Origin: a virus
Direction: 5' to 3' (one strand)
Virus record (IMG/VR): IMGVR_UViG_3300007504_000014
Coordinates: 1 to 52,688 of that record
Length of the DNA stretch: 52,688 nt
Position 1 is the first letter of the stretch, and each line of letters starts with the position of its first letter. The notes beneath the pieces were generated by a model. The model saw only the letters and a program-made list of their open reading frames with translations. It was not told where the DNA came from and did not search any database. Below, in pieces: positions 25,550 to 34,000 of this stretch. The translations under genes and the position numbers were made by a program.

Positions 25550-25556
25550 TCGTATA
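25550..25556 (+). promoter_or_regulatory. TCGTATA-class promoter motif directly before the 213-aa gene
   Basis: GGGGGTCGGTCGTATAGGGG precedes ATG 25564 by only seven bases, with AAAAACT at 25532-25538 as the upstream element. It resembles GGGGGTTGGTTCGTATACCC at 9189. If transcription starts the usual six to eight bases after the -10, the mRNA begins at or next to the start codon. Confidence 0.55.
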
Positions 25557-25563
25557 GGGGACC

Positions 25564-26205
25564 ATGAGCTACATCGCGACCCCTTCCCGCAGTACCCTGC
25601 CCACCTCCATGAAGAGTCGCTTCTACGACTCCTTCCAGCCCCGGACGTGGTCCGAGCTGGCGGAGCACGCCGGCATGTCCTCCCGCCCGGCGTACTACTC
25701 CGGGCGGGGGGTAAACCGCGGGGACCTCGGCTATCGCGAGCTGACCTGCATCTACCGCTACCTGGAGGCCGGAGCCAGTCAACGGCACTTTCCGGAGACC
25801 GCTCCCGAAGGATTCATCTCGATGGTCCTGAGCATCGAGATCCTCTCGGCCACCGCTTTCCTCAATCACTTGAGGGACCTCGCCAACAACGGCTGGGTCT
25901 GGTACGAGGCCGCCCCCAAGGAGCAGCACATCGCGGTGGACCGGAATGAGGATGGGAGTCCCGGCCCCGGGGCGATGGCTCAGACGCTCTTCGGAATCGT
26001 GGGGAAGAGAGAGAGAAACACGAGGATGGAAACTCGGGAGACCAAGGGTTTCCAGCGGTCCTTCCTGGCGAAGATCGACCAGAGCCACAGGATGCCACCT
26101 CGGGAGACACCTGAGGTGTCGGAATACTGCTGGGGGGCTGGGTGGGGCGAGGACGTTTCCGACTACGATGAGTGGCTGGGGGAGCCCTGGCCGCCGCCGG
26201 ATTGA
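25564..26205 (+). CDS. Unknown accessory protein, possibly translated from a leaderless mRNA
   Basis: 213 aa from ATG 25564. There is no normal RBS; the promoter motif ends seven bases upstream. Residues about 26-60 (RTWSELAEHAGMSSRPAYYS) have a helix-turn-helix-like look, followed by a helix-rich region to about 120 and a charged, unstructured C-terminal third rich in Glu, Arg and Trp. No family was recognised, and no catalytic or membrane segment was seen. It is the second plus-strand gene in the baseplate gap and ends two bases from the stop of the convergent gp25-like gene. It is probably an early or accessory protein; a DNA-binding role is a guess from the helical N-terminus only. Confidence 0.55.
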   Translation: MSYIATPSRSTLPTSMKSRFYDSFQPRTWSELAEHAGMSSRPAYYSGRGVNRGDLGYRELTCIYRYLEAGASQRHFPETAPEGFISMVLSIEILSATAFLNHLRDLANNGWVWYEAAPKEQHIAVDRNEDGSPGPGAMAQTLFGIVGKRERNTRMETRETKGFQRSFLAKIDQSHRMPPRETPEVSEYCWGAGWGEDVSDYDEWLGEPWPPPD

Positions 26206-26207
26206 TA

Positions 26208-27281
26208 TCAGAGCCCGAGGCTTAGTCCGTTGCTCCCCATCAGGGCGACAGCACCGGGGACGGTGAACACCGTGGTGACCACCACGGGCTCCCCTGAGGC
26301 GTTGTAGGCGACCACGTCGATCATGAAGGACGTCTGATCGCTGACATGAGGAGTGACCTCGATCGAGGCGACTCGATACAGCTTTTCCTTCAGGCTCACA
26401 CGCTGGTACCGAGCCTGATGGGTTTGGGCTTCCTGCAACTTGGCGAGAGCGTTCTGAACATCCTCTTGGAGGAGTGTCGCGACAGCCCCGATTGCCTTGT
26501 GGCCGGTGCGGCTCATCAACAGGCTCCCGTACCAGGAGTGATACGGGTTGGAACCACGGCGGGTGAGGAGGATCTTCAAGGCCGCCTGCTGGAGCAGGTT
26601 CTCATCCTCGACCAGGACCACATCACCTGAGATACTGAACCGCCAGTCGTTCTCCACGAAGGTCGCCCGACAGCGGAGACAACGCTGCGGCGGGACAGAA
26701 TAGGTGACCTTGAAATTCGCCTGTTGCTTGACCGGCTTGACGAACTTCGGGAACCTGTTGGTGATCGTGTCCTGTCGCGTCGCGAGACCCCACCCGGGAT
26801 ACAGCTCCTTCCCGCGAGAAGCATACTGGCCTCCGAATCCAAGGGCGGCGGTAGCCGTCCCGCTGACTTGAATCCGAGAGGCCGGGCCGATGGCAGCCCC
26901 GTCGGTGAAGGCAAGATGCCCGCTCTCGTTCTCTGGAACCACATCCGACAGAACCGGGAGCAGCTTCCTGACAACAGCATCCGTCGTCACCCTGTACCCG
27001 GTCGGGAGAGTCACGGTCGCCGTCTCACCACTCCCGGTCACCGTCAGGGTCTCTGACCCCGCGGGGATGTAGAACGGACCACTGGAAGCCCCCTTGAGCC
27101 GAGCAGGGATAGAGAACCCGCCGGAGGGGATATAGAAGCTGTTGTTGACCATCACCCGGACCAGCCCGGCGGCACCCACCGGCTGCATCGTCTCCAAAGA
27201 AACCCTGTCCGACCCGAGAGCCACAGGTTCCTCAATAGAGATATGAGGGCAAGGCCACCCGAGTTGGATCTCCTGGCTCAC
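26208..27281 (-). CDS. Baseplate wedge protein, gp25/GPW-like with large insertion
   Basis: 357 aa from GTG 27281 (AGGAAG upstream; GTGA overlap with the preceding gene's stop). The start, IQLGWPCPHISIEE (5-18), recalls the N-terminus of gp25/GPW proteins. Residues 225-256 (VEDENLLQQAALKILLTRRG, then SNPYHSWYGS) match the gp25 helix and the LLTRxGExxxxPxFG loop. Between them lies a 200-residue beta-rich insertion, and residues 201-204 form a CLRC pair. Classical gp25 is about 110-150 aa. The C-terminal strands (SIEVTPHVSDQTSFMIDVVA) fit the usual gp25 ending. gp25 links the tail sheath to the baseplate wedge in contractile tails. The assignment rests on remembered motifs and gene order. Confidence 0.62.
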   Translation of the reverse strand: MSQEIQLGWPCPHISIEEPVALGSDRVSLETMQPVGAAGLVRVMVNNSFYIPSGGFSIPARLKGASSGPFYIPAGSETLTVTGSGETATVTLPTGYRVTTDAVVRKLLPVLSDVVPENESGHLAFTDGAAIGPASRIQVSGTATAALGFGGQYASRGKELYPGWGLATRQDTITNRFPKFVKPVKQQANFKVTYSVPPQRCLRCRATFVENDWRFSISGDVVLVEDENLLQQAALKILLTRRGSNPYHSWYGSLLMSRTGHKAIGAVATLLQEDVQNALAKLQEAQTHQARYQRVSLKEKLYRVASIEVTPHVSDQTSFMIDVVAYNASGEPVVVTTVFTVPGAVALMGSNGLSLGL

Positions 27282-27580
27282 CTGTACTTCCTGAGAACCC
27301 CCTCAAGAACACCCCGGAGAGACCGACCCCCAGGGTCACCGCCACGACGGATATCTCGGACAGCTCGGGCGATCTCCGAGTGGGAGTCCGCCAGGGAGGG
27401 GCCACCGTCCCGACGGTCCAGGACGTCCACGACGTCCTCCAGCATCCCGAAAGGGTCGGAGAGTTCCTTGATCGCCCACACAAGATCGCTCCGGTCACTG
27501 GCGACCAGAGCCCTCAAGAGAGCCGGGCGAATCTCCGGGTTCTGGTGAGCGAGACGAATAACTTTGCGGCGAAGCGACAT
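27278..27580 (-). CDS. Small helical protein with RLAxxNPExRPxLL motif
   Basis: 100 aa from ATG 27580, chosen for a GAGGT RBS and a CTCTATAGC motif just upstream; the longer frame overlaps the 274-aa gene. Residues 2-20 read SLRRKVIRLAHQNPEIRPA, a short helix-forming motif of the type (K/R)xIRLAxxNPExRPxLL that I recall from N-termini of diverse phage proteins. The middle is helical and acidic, and the C-terminus is basic and Gly-rich (RRGGDPGGRSLRG). It is the first gene of a unit continuing to the gp25-like gene. It could be an assembly or targeting factor for the wedge; this is inference. Confidence 0.55.
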   Translation of the reverse strand: MSLRRKVIRLAHQNPEIRPALLRALVASDRSDLVWAIKELSDPFGMLEDVVDVLDRRDGGPSLADSHSEIARAVRDIRRGGDPGGRSLRGVLEGVLRKYR

Positions 27581-27603
27581 GGTAGACCTCTGCCTTTGAA
27601 TAG

Positions 27604-27609
27604 CTATAG
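27604..27609 (-). promoter_or_regulatory. CTATAG-class promoter motif before the 100-aa/gp25-like unit
   Basis: The minus strand reads ATCCCTCTATAGCTATTC, with the core 24 bases before ATG 27580. It lies in a 34-base gap directly after the stop of the 274-aa gene, so the gp25-like unit may be transcribed separately from the upstream baseplate genes. Confidence 0.45.
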
Positions 27610-27614
27610 AGGGA

Positions 27615-28439
27615 TTAAAGCTCGGTCCCCACCTCGTAGTCCTCATCTGACATAAGGAAGGGGTAATAAGCCAGGGCATCCTCATTCGGGGTGTCCATAT
27701 CTCGCACCCCGTCCTCATCTTCAGCGTAGAAGACTGCGTCGATAAAGCTAACCAGGGAAGCGACGTTAAACTCCCGATTGAAGTCCTCTCGATTCACGCT
27801 GTTCAAGGCACCCACGGTGCCCCCTACAGCCAGAATGATTCTGGTGACTTCTTGCTCAAGCTGCTCTCGCAAATCCGCGAGCTTGATAATCCGAGCCTCC
27901 AGGTCATGACGCTTCGCTCGGATTTCCTGGGAGACCCATCGACGGCTGTGGTCCACATGGAAGACCGCTCGATCGATATTATCCCGGCGAACCCTCCCGC
28001 CGGTTCTAGGGGCAGGATCGTTGCCGATGCTCATGTACCCCCCGTCATACTGCGTGGCGTTGATGCTCCCTTGCTTGGGGTACACAACGCCCCCGCCCGG
28101 ATACGCCTCGCTGGTCACCCCATCGTTGTAGGAAGTCTGGTCCGGGAGCAGAAAATGGCTGATGCTCATCGGATTACCCCCCTGAGCGACATACGCCTGA
28201 ACCAGCTTCCCTAGCGAAGACCGCTCGGGGACAAAGAATCCCACCCGCTGCTCTGAAGCCACGCGATTCCCCTGATCATCCTCCGTCGTCTGATACTCCA
28301 CCAGGACATACCCGATCCGAACCAGCTCAGCCCGGATCACAGCGAGGCGGTTACCCACATCACGTCGCTCCTCCAAGACGAAGCGGCGAAAGTCCCGCCA
28401 AGACCCCTGACGGAACATCCCGAGCCAACCAAAGGACAC
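27615..28439 (-). CDS. Baseplate-cluster structural protein
   Basis: 274 aa from GTG 28439, which has GGAGGG and GAGG upstream inside the preceding gene's end. The N-terminal 70 residues are helical with basic clusters (FRRFVLEERRDVGNRLAVIR), the middle is beta with Gly/Tyr-rich loops, and residues about 175-205 form a coiled coil (KRHDLEARIIKLADLREQLE). The C-terminus is acidic. No known family was recognised. It is placed between the 801-aa protein (one base away) and the gp25-like unit, so a baseplate or tail role is very likely. Confidence 0.6.
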   Translation of the reverse strand: MSFGWLGMFRQGSWRDFRRFVLEERRDVGNRLAVIRAELVRIGYVLVEYQTTEDDQGNRVASEQRVGFFVPERSSLGKLVQAYVAQGGNPMSISHFLLPDQTSYNDGVTSEAYPGGGVVYPKQGSINATQYDGGYMSIGNDPAPRTGGRVRRDNIDRAVFHVDHSRRWVSQEIRAKRHDLEARIIKLADLREQLEQEVTRIILAVGGTVGALNSVNREDFNREFNVASLVSFIDAVFYAEDEDGVRDMDTPNEDALAYYPFLMSDEDYEVGTEL

Positions 28440-28440
28440 C

Positions 28441-30846
28441 TCAACCCTCCTCAGGGAAGAAGAGCTTGAGCAACTCGATCGTCACTGACGGCAACCCGCC
28501 AGCGACCACGACGACCCCGGCTCCATAGGAGGAGGCTGCATCTGAAGGCTTGTTCTCCGCAGTAACCAGCCCACTCACCAGCCCATCCGTCCCGTTCCCC
28601 GTCACCACCAGCCCGTTCATCGACGGGAACTGGAAGTCCAGCATCCTCTGAATGAGGGCGTTGATCTTCACGATCAACGCCTGAATCTGGAGGATGCGAG
28701 CCTCCACGAAGGCGATGTAAGCGAGGATCGCCTCAACGATAGAGTCCGCCGCCGCTTTCAAACCTTCCAGCCAATCAAGGAGCTGCTGGAGAGCGTTCTC
28801 CAGGTAAGGAATTCCCTGGGGGAGCAGCTTGTACGCCACCCAGGCGCCGTCCTCTGCCGGGAGAGAGCTGGATGCCGAAGCGATGTTCAGGACAGCCGCA
28901 GCAGCCGCGTAGACCTCAGCCGTCAGAACGTTCCGACAGAAGAACGTCTCAGTAGCCGTGAAATACACCGGGGAGCTATCCACGGACCCCTTCACAATTA
29001 CCCCTCGCATCCTCTGGCCGAATCCGGGTCCCCGGTCCATCAAGTGCAAGCGAGCCCTGCCGGATCTCTGTTGGGAGACGGTGGTCCCCCCAAACGAAAA
29101 TGGATTCCTCGTAATCCCTGTCGAAGCCGTGGACTCCAAGGCTCCGATCAGCGTCGTGCTGTCCGACCACTGCCAATCCAGAAGCGGCTCACCGAGCCCG
29201 ACAACGTGTTCCTCCACCGCCGCCCCCAGGGTGCTCGACTGGCGGATCATCAGGTTCGCCATGTTGCGGCACCGATAAAGCACCTGCCGGCGAAACACCT
29301 GCGGGTCAGAGGGCTGCTTCCGGAACCAGTCTGAGGGGTTCCGGATCATCTGGGGAACAAGGGTGTCCGCGAGATCTTCCAGGCCCGTTGCGGTGAGGGC
29401 ATACCCGGGCCTGAACGTGTCTGACACAGGCAGATCCGACCGGGACAACACCATGACGATCAGGGCTGCCGTCACCGTATCAAAATACTGAGCTTCCTGG
29501 GGGAAGCTCACCACCACGGCATCGCTGGTGGGGCCTTTGTCGCTCTCCTCCACGGAAGACCCCGACGCCTGCACCATCACGGGTTGTTTCAAAGCCGACC
29601 GACCGATCACATCAGACGGGCTGACAAGGTACTGGAAAGCCGTGCTCGTCGTCACCGCGTCCGAGACCGCAGAGACCCGGACGTATAAAGTCGTCGCAGG
29701 ATCGTCATCCAGGGTCACCGAGGCCGCTCCGGTTGATCCGTCCCGAACCACCTCCGCGTGGTAAGGCATGTCTTCTGCGTTCAGGGTCACCTGATATCCC
29801 TGGCCCGGGACCATCGTGGTCGTCAGGGAGTTTTCCACGTAGAAAACCCGCTGGAAGACGTACCTGTCGCCTTGCTTCAAAGCCTCCAAAGGAATCGGCG
29901 TCGCCTCCGCGGGCGACTTGAAAGCATAGATCCAGACTTTGCCTGGACCACGGGTGCCGTCGCTGTTGAGAGCCTCCAGGCTCTCAAGGTCTCCGCTCAA
30001 AGCATCGTAGCCACCGTAGAGACGGAAAGCCTTCCCACCCTCCCCCACGAACACGCCACCGATCCGGGTCTCCTGTCCGTCCCCGTCCGTCTTGGGATCG
30101 GAGATCGGAGCCTCCCACCCGATCAAGAGACCCTCCTTGAGGGTGCTGACCTCAATCAGGAAGCCGTCCGGGGCTGGCATCGGATACGAGACCCCGCCAG
30201 CGATGACAGAAGCCATCCTCCACCGGATCTGGACAGAGACCGGGAGTTCTTCCCGCCTGAGAAGCTGCCCCAACTGCTTGAACCCAGCGATTCCGGTAGA
30301 CTCGTTGCCATACCCCACCTCCAAGCCCACCGGCTTGGAGTAAAGCTGCATCCGGCCCTCTCTCATCCCAAAGAACCGCTTGATCAGCTTGATCACTCGG
30401 ATGATGAGCTGGATGTTCGTAATATCGACGTTCACATAGAGGAAGATGGCTACCGCAGTCGTCCGCCCGCTGAAATCCGGTCGGGTAGGGTCCGCTCGGT
30501 TGACCAGCCGCGCCAGCATCCTCCGCTCATAGGCGGAGAAGCCACCCAGGATATCCTTGTATGGAGCCTCAATCTTCAGGTCGCCCGAGTAGTAGATCCC
30601 AATGTCCCGGATATCCTGAAGGAGACCCTCAATGGTCGAAATGATGGCTTCCAGAATGGCGATCAGGGGATCGAGGAAGCCGATCAGGAACGCCTTGACG
30701 AAGTTGAGGATGGTGAGGGCGATGTTGAGGATCGCGAGCAGAGCCGTCGCGACGGAGTCAATCTGCTCCGCAAATGTCTGAAGCTGCTCCGGCACCCCGG
30801 GCTTCATCTGCACCCAGGTACCTGACCCGACCTCGACCTCTGGCAC
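28441..30846 (-). CDS. Baseplate-cluster protein with hydrophobic helical ends
   Basis: 801 aa from GTG 30846 (GGAGGAGG seven bases upstream; TAGTG overlap with the preceding stop). Residues about 30-78 are very hydrophobic and helical (SVATALLAILNIALTILNFV and following), and about 680-737 form a second long helical stretch (SIVEAILAYIAFVEARILQI and following). Between them lies a beta-rich body with Ig-like character. Two long hydrophobic helices in an otherwise virion-type protein could form an intersubunit bundle in the tail core, or a membrane-active segment released at infection; I cannot tell which. No peptidoglycan-hydrolase motif was found. It is coupled to the 74-aa and 274-aa genes. 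Confidence 0.6.
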   Translation of the reverse strand: MPEVEVGSGTWVQMKPGVPEQLQTFAEQIDSVATALLAILNIALTILNFVKAFLIGFLDPLIAILEAIISTIEGLLQDIRDIGIYYSGDLKIEAPYKDILGGFSAYERRMLARLVNRADPTRPDFSGRTTAVAIFLYVNVDITNIQLIIRVIKLIKRFFGMREGRMQLYSKPVGLEVGYGNESTGIAGFKQLGQLLRREELPVSVQIRWRMASVIAGGVSYPMPAPDGFLIEVSTLKEGLLIGWEAPISDPKTDGDGQETRIGGVFVGEGGKAFRLYGGYDALSGDLESLEALNSDGTRGPGKVWIYAFKSPAEATPIPLEALKQGDRYVFQRVFYVENSLTTTMVPGQGYQVTLNAEDMPYHAEVVRDGSTGAASVTLDDDPATTLYVRVSAVSDAVTTSTAFQYLVSPSDVIGRSALKQPVMVQASGSSVEESDKGPTSDAVVVSFPQEAQYFDTVTAALIVMVLSRSDLPVSDTFRPGYALTATGLEDLADTLVPQMIRNPSDWFRKQPSDPQVFRRQVLYRCRNMANLMIRQSSTLGAAVEEHVVGLGEPLLDWQWSDSTTLIGALESTASTGITRNPFSFGGTTVSQQRSGRARLHLMDRGPGFGQRMRGVIVKGSVDSSPVYFTATETFFCRNVLTAEVYAAAAAVLNIASASSSLPAEDGAWVAYKLLPQGIPYLENALQQLLDWLEGLKAAADSIVEAILAYIAFVEARILQIQALIVKINALIQRMLDFQFPSMNGLVVTGNGTDGLVSGLVTAENKPSDAASSYGAGVVVVAGGLPSVTIELLKLFFPEEG

Positions 30847-31070
30847 TAAGAGCCTCCTCCATGCTTGATCCTATCCACCTGCTCGTATAGCTCCGCTACC
30901 CGGTTCTGGTCCTGCTCCAACTGATGCTCCAAGAGAGCCTTCACCTGAAGCAACGCCTCCTTTTGCTTTTCCACCAGAGGAGATTTCCGAACACCTCCAG
31001 GTGATTCACGCCAGGAGTCTTGTTGGATTCCCAGGGCTTCAAGCTGAGCCTGAATCTCTTCAAGCGTCAT
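30846..31070 (-). CDS. Small coiled-coil protein in the baseplate operon
   Basis: 74 aa from ATG 31070, with GGAGGG seven to eight bases upstream. Nearly the whole protein is one amphipathic helix: LEEIQAQLEALGIQQDSW, a short Gly/Pro break around residue 25, then EKQKEALLQVKALLEHQLEQ and a second heptad pattern to residue 68. The C-terminus is Gly-rich. It is coupled by TGATG to the giant 3525-aa gene, whose own C-terminus also ends in a coiled coil, so the two may interact. It could be a small linker or assembly factor. Confidence 0.65.
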   Translation of the reverse strand: MTLEEIQAQLEALGIQQDSWRESPGGVRKSPLVEKQKEALLQVKALLEHQLEQDQNRVAELYEQVDRIKHGGGS

Positions 31071-34000
31071 CAGGTGCCCTCCATGCTCTCTTGAATCTGG
31101 AGCAGGTTTTCCTGCTCCTCCAACCGCTCTTCCAGGCTCTCATCAAATCTCTCCACCGCGGGGAGGGTCCCCGTGACCCGGTGAGATCGGTAGTTGATCC
31201 AGGTGTAGCGGAGGTTTCTGAATCTGTCCGTCCGGTCCAGGGGGTCATCCAGCCGATCCGGGAGCACCGGCCTTCCCTCTCCGTCACCCTGAAAATCGGA
31301 GTACGGATCGCTGAAAGAAGCGTAGGCAGGAGGGGTCAGGTAGTCCAACCTGAGGTCCAGGCACCAGAAACGCCGACCGAGGACGCTGAGACAGTCACTC
31401 GTGTTGGCGTAGGGGGACACGAGTACCAGCCCCTCGATATCCGTAATCAGGTCGTTGAAAGGCACCCCGAGCCCGTTGGGGTACGGGCCGATATCCGTGA
31501 TGTGCTCCTCAGACTGGAAATCGAGGTAGCTCCCCGAAGCGTCCCCTTCCATCGGGACCGCCATCTCCTCCATCCAAGAGAGCATCCTCTCCCGCATGAA
31601 CAGGATGAGGTCGATCGTCTCCGTACTGAAGAGACTGGAGGGCCTGATGATTTTGTAGCTGAAGTGCTCTACCGAGTAGTTGTCCGCAGCGTAGCTGTCC
31701 CCCCCATCCGAAGGAGCTGTGGGGCGGAGGTCATTCTGATTCTCCCTCCCGCCTACCGCCCAGGGAGCCGTGGAAGCGTTCACCGTAGGCAAGACCACAT
31801 ACTCATAGCCCACCCCGCCGAACACCACGTCACTCCCGTCTCCGGCGAAGGTGTGGGCCGGAGAGACGACGATCTTGTCCGGCTCCACGCTGGTCACCCA
31901 ATAGTGGCCCCGGTTGTCATCCAGGTCGCTCGGACCCCTCGCCTCATAAGGCCCACCGGGCACGTCCCGATCAGGACAGGAAACGTCGCCAAAGGGACGC
32001 ATCCCGTCTTCTACCGGGGACGCCGGGTTGCCGGATGCCCCGACCAGGGAGCCCGCGGGGTCTACCAGGAGAATATCCCCCGCCTGGATTCCCAGGGTGG
32101 TGTAGTCCAGCCCGGAATCTCCATCCTTCAACTCGTTGACGGTCTCGACCCGGCCACCCTCCCCCGCCAGGGGGTCACCTGTCTGGTCAAGCAGAACCGC
32201 GTCTGTGATGTAGCTGAGTAGCTCCTCGTTGGATTGCTGGTGGGGCACCGGGGCTCGCTTCAGGTAAATCTGGAAGCGGGCTCCTGAGGCCACTGAGAGC
32301 CCTGGGGGGCGCAACTTCAGCGTTGTCCCTGACTGGATAACGGCGACCTCCGCTTGGCTGAGAACAACACCCTCCCCATCCAGAACTCGCACCGCATCTC
32401 CAACGCTGACATTCACATCAGCGTCCTCGAAATCCCCAAGCTGGGTTCCCCCGGCCGCGGTAAACACCCGCGTCCCGGCGTCATAGGACCAGGAGGTCCC
32501 TTCGCGAATCTCGTAAGCGAAGCGGAGAGGAGATAGGTTCGACGAGATATCCAGCGTCAAGGCGTGCCAACGTCGAATCCGACGAACCTCAAAGGTGACG
32601 GCTTCCGTCGCGGACCCCCCAAAGCTGCTGGGATCGCGCATCCCAACCAGGAGGCCCGTGCCGGAGTTGCTGGCGTCCACCACCTTGAGGAGACCGTCCC
32701 CGAGATCTTGAACCGGGGTCGGAGTGCTAGGCTCAAAGAAGATCCCCGCGGCAGCCCGGAAACCTGCCGTACCCGTCTGGTCAGCGGAGCTGTTCAAGAC
32801 AAACTGGTCTCCAACTACGGGACAGGTGATCCCCTTCACCGCAGAAGAAGCCCCACCCCGGATCGTCTCCCACTCCGCCGCCGTCATCCCTGAGATATCC
32901 ACGTAGTCGGGGACGCCCGCGAAGTAGGTCGCCACTGAGCTGGTGTAAATCGCAGGATCAGCCGTGGACCTCTCAGAGACCACCAGAGAGCCCGCCGTGC
33001 CCTGAAGCGTCATCCCCGAGGTGTAGCTGTATGTCTCGGAGCCGCCCTCTTTCGGGTCATACACCGTCAGGTGAAGAAGTCCGGCGGCGGTCGTCGTCCC
33101 GCTGTCATAGCCTACAGCGTTGGCTTCAAGGAGCGACCCGATCTTGTCGTTCATCGGGAGGTAGACCATCCCGCTGACTCGCTGGCCTGCGACGAGGGTT
33201 GCCCAGAAAGTCGCTGCGGACACCGCAGTTACCCCGTCAGCCTCCAACACCGTAGCGTCATTTACGGTGAAGGTCCGAGAGGGCACATCCAAGCTGGTGT
33301 AGGTCACCTGGACGGTCAAGGAATAGTTCCCGACGTTCACCAGGACAAAGAGGGTGCCCCCCGAAGCATCCCAGGCGATACCGTTTGCCGGCTCATTCGT
33401 GGTCTGGAGAGCGTCCACCGTGATCGTCCCCGCCCCGTCATCCCAGGACGAAATGACGGGGAACACCACGTTCAACCATGCCCCTGAACTAGGCGCCGCA
33501 GCCTTGGCAGAGACCTCCGCGTATCCTGTCGGGGCCGCCGGGTTGGAGTCCGCCACCGACCCCCGAATCACATAGGTCCCGGCGGTAGCCGCAGCTTCCC
33601 CAGAACCCGACGCCGTGATCCGGCAGAGGTCCCCAATCTCGATGTTCGACAGCCCCGCGGCGGTAGTGGGATCCGTGATCCCCGTGAGGCTATTGAGAGG
33701 GCCTCCAGCGACAGCCGTGCCGGTGCAAATAGCCGCCGCTTCATTCTCCCCCGAGCTGGGGATAGCGGAGAAGGAAATACTGGATGCCGGAGTCAGAGAG
33801 GAATCGTCACCCAGAGCTGCCGAGTGAGCCTCAAACGCCATCACCTTGAGAGAGCCTTCCTCGTCCCCAGCTCCCGAAGACCCCGCAGCCGCGAACGTCT
33901 CAGAGACCCCTCCACCGCTGGCCCGCGGGAGGAAGGTGAAAGCAAAGCCTCCGTTGACCTCTGCCGGAGCGTTCACCGTCAGGAGTGCGGCCTCTCCTGT

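Noticed and set aside
25564-25800. Possible relation of the 213-aa protein to Acb2/Tad-type cyclic-nucleotide sponges, suggested by a GYRELT stretch
   Set aside because: Only six residues agree; the surrounding helices, length and order do not fit those families.
29758-30825. Plus-strand open frames opposite the 801-aa and 3525-aa genes (29758-30825, 31001-32221, 40043-41098)
   Set aside because: Composition dominated by Arg, Asp, His and Pro, no RBS, opposite to coupled virion genes.
30884-30890. TCGTATA copy inside the 74-aa coiled-coil gene
   Set aside because: It is antisense within a coding region with no plus-strand gene following, so it is treated as chance.
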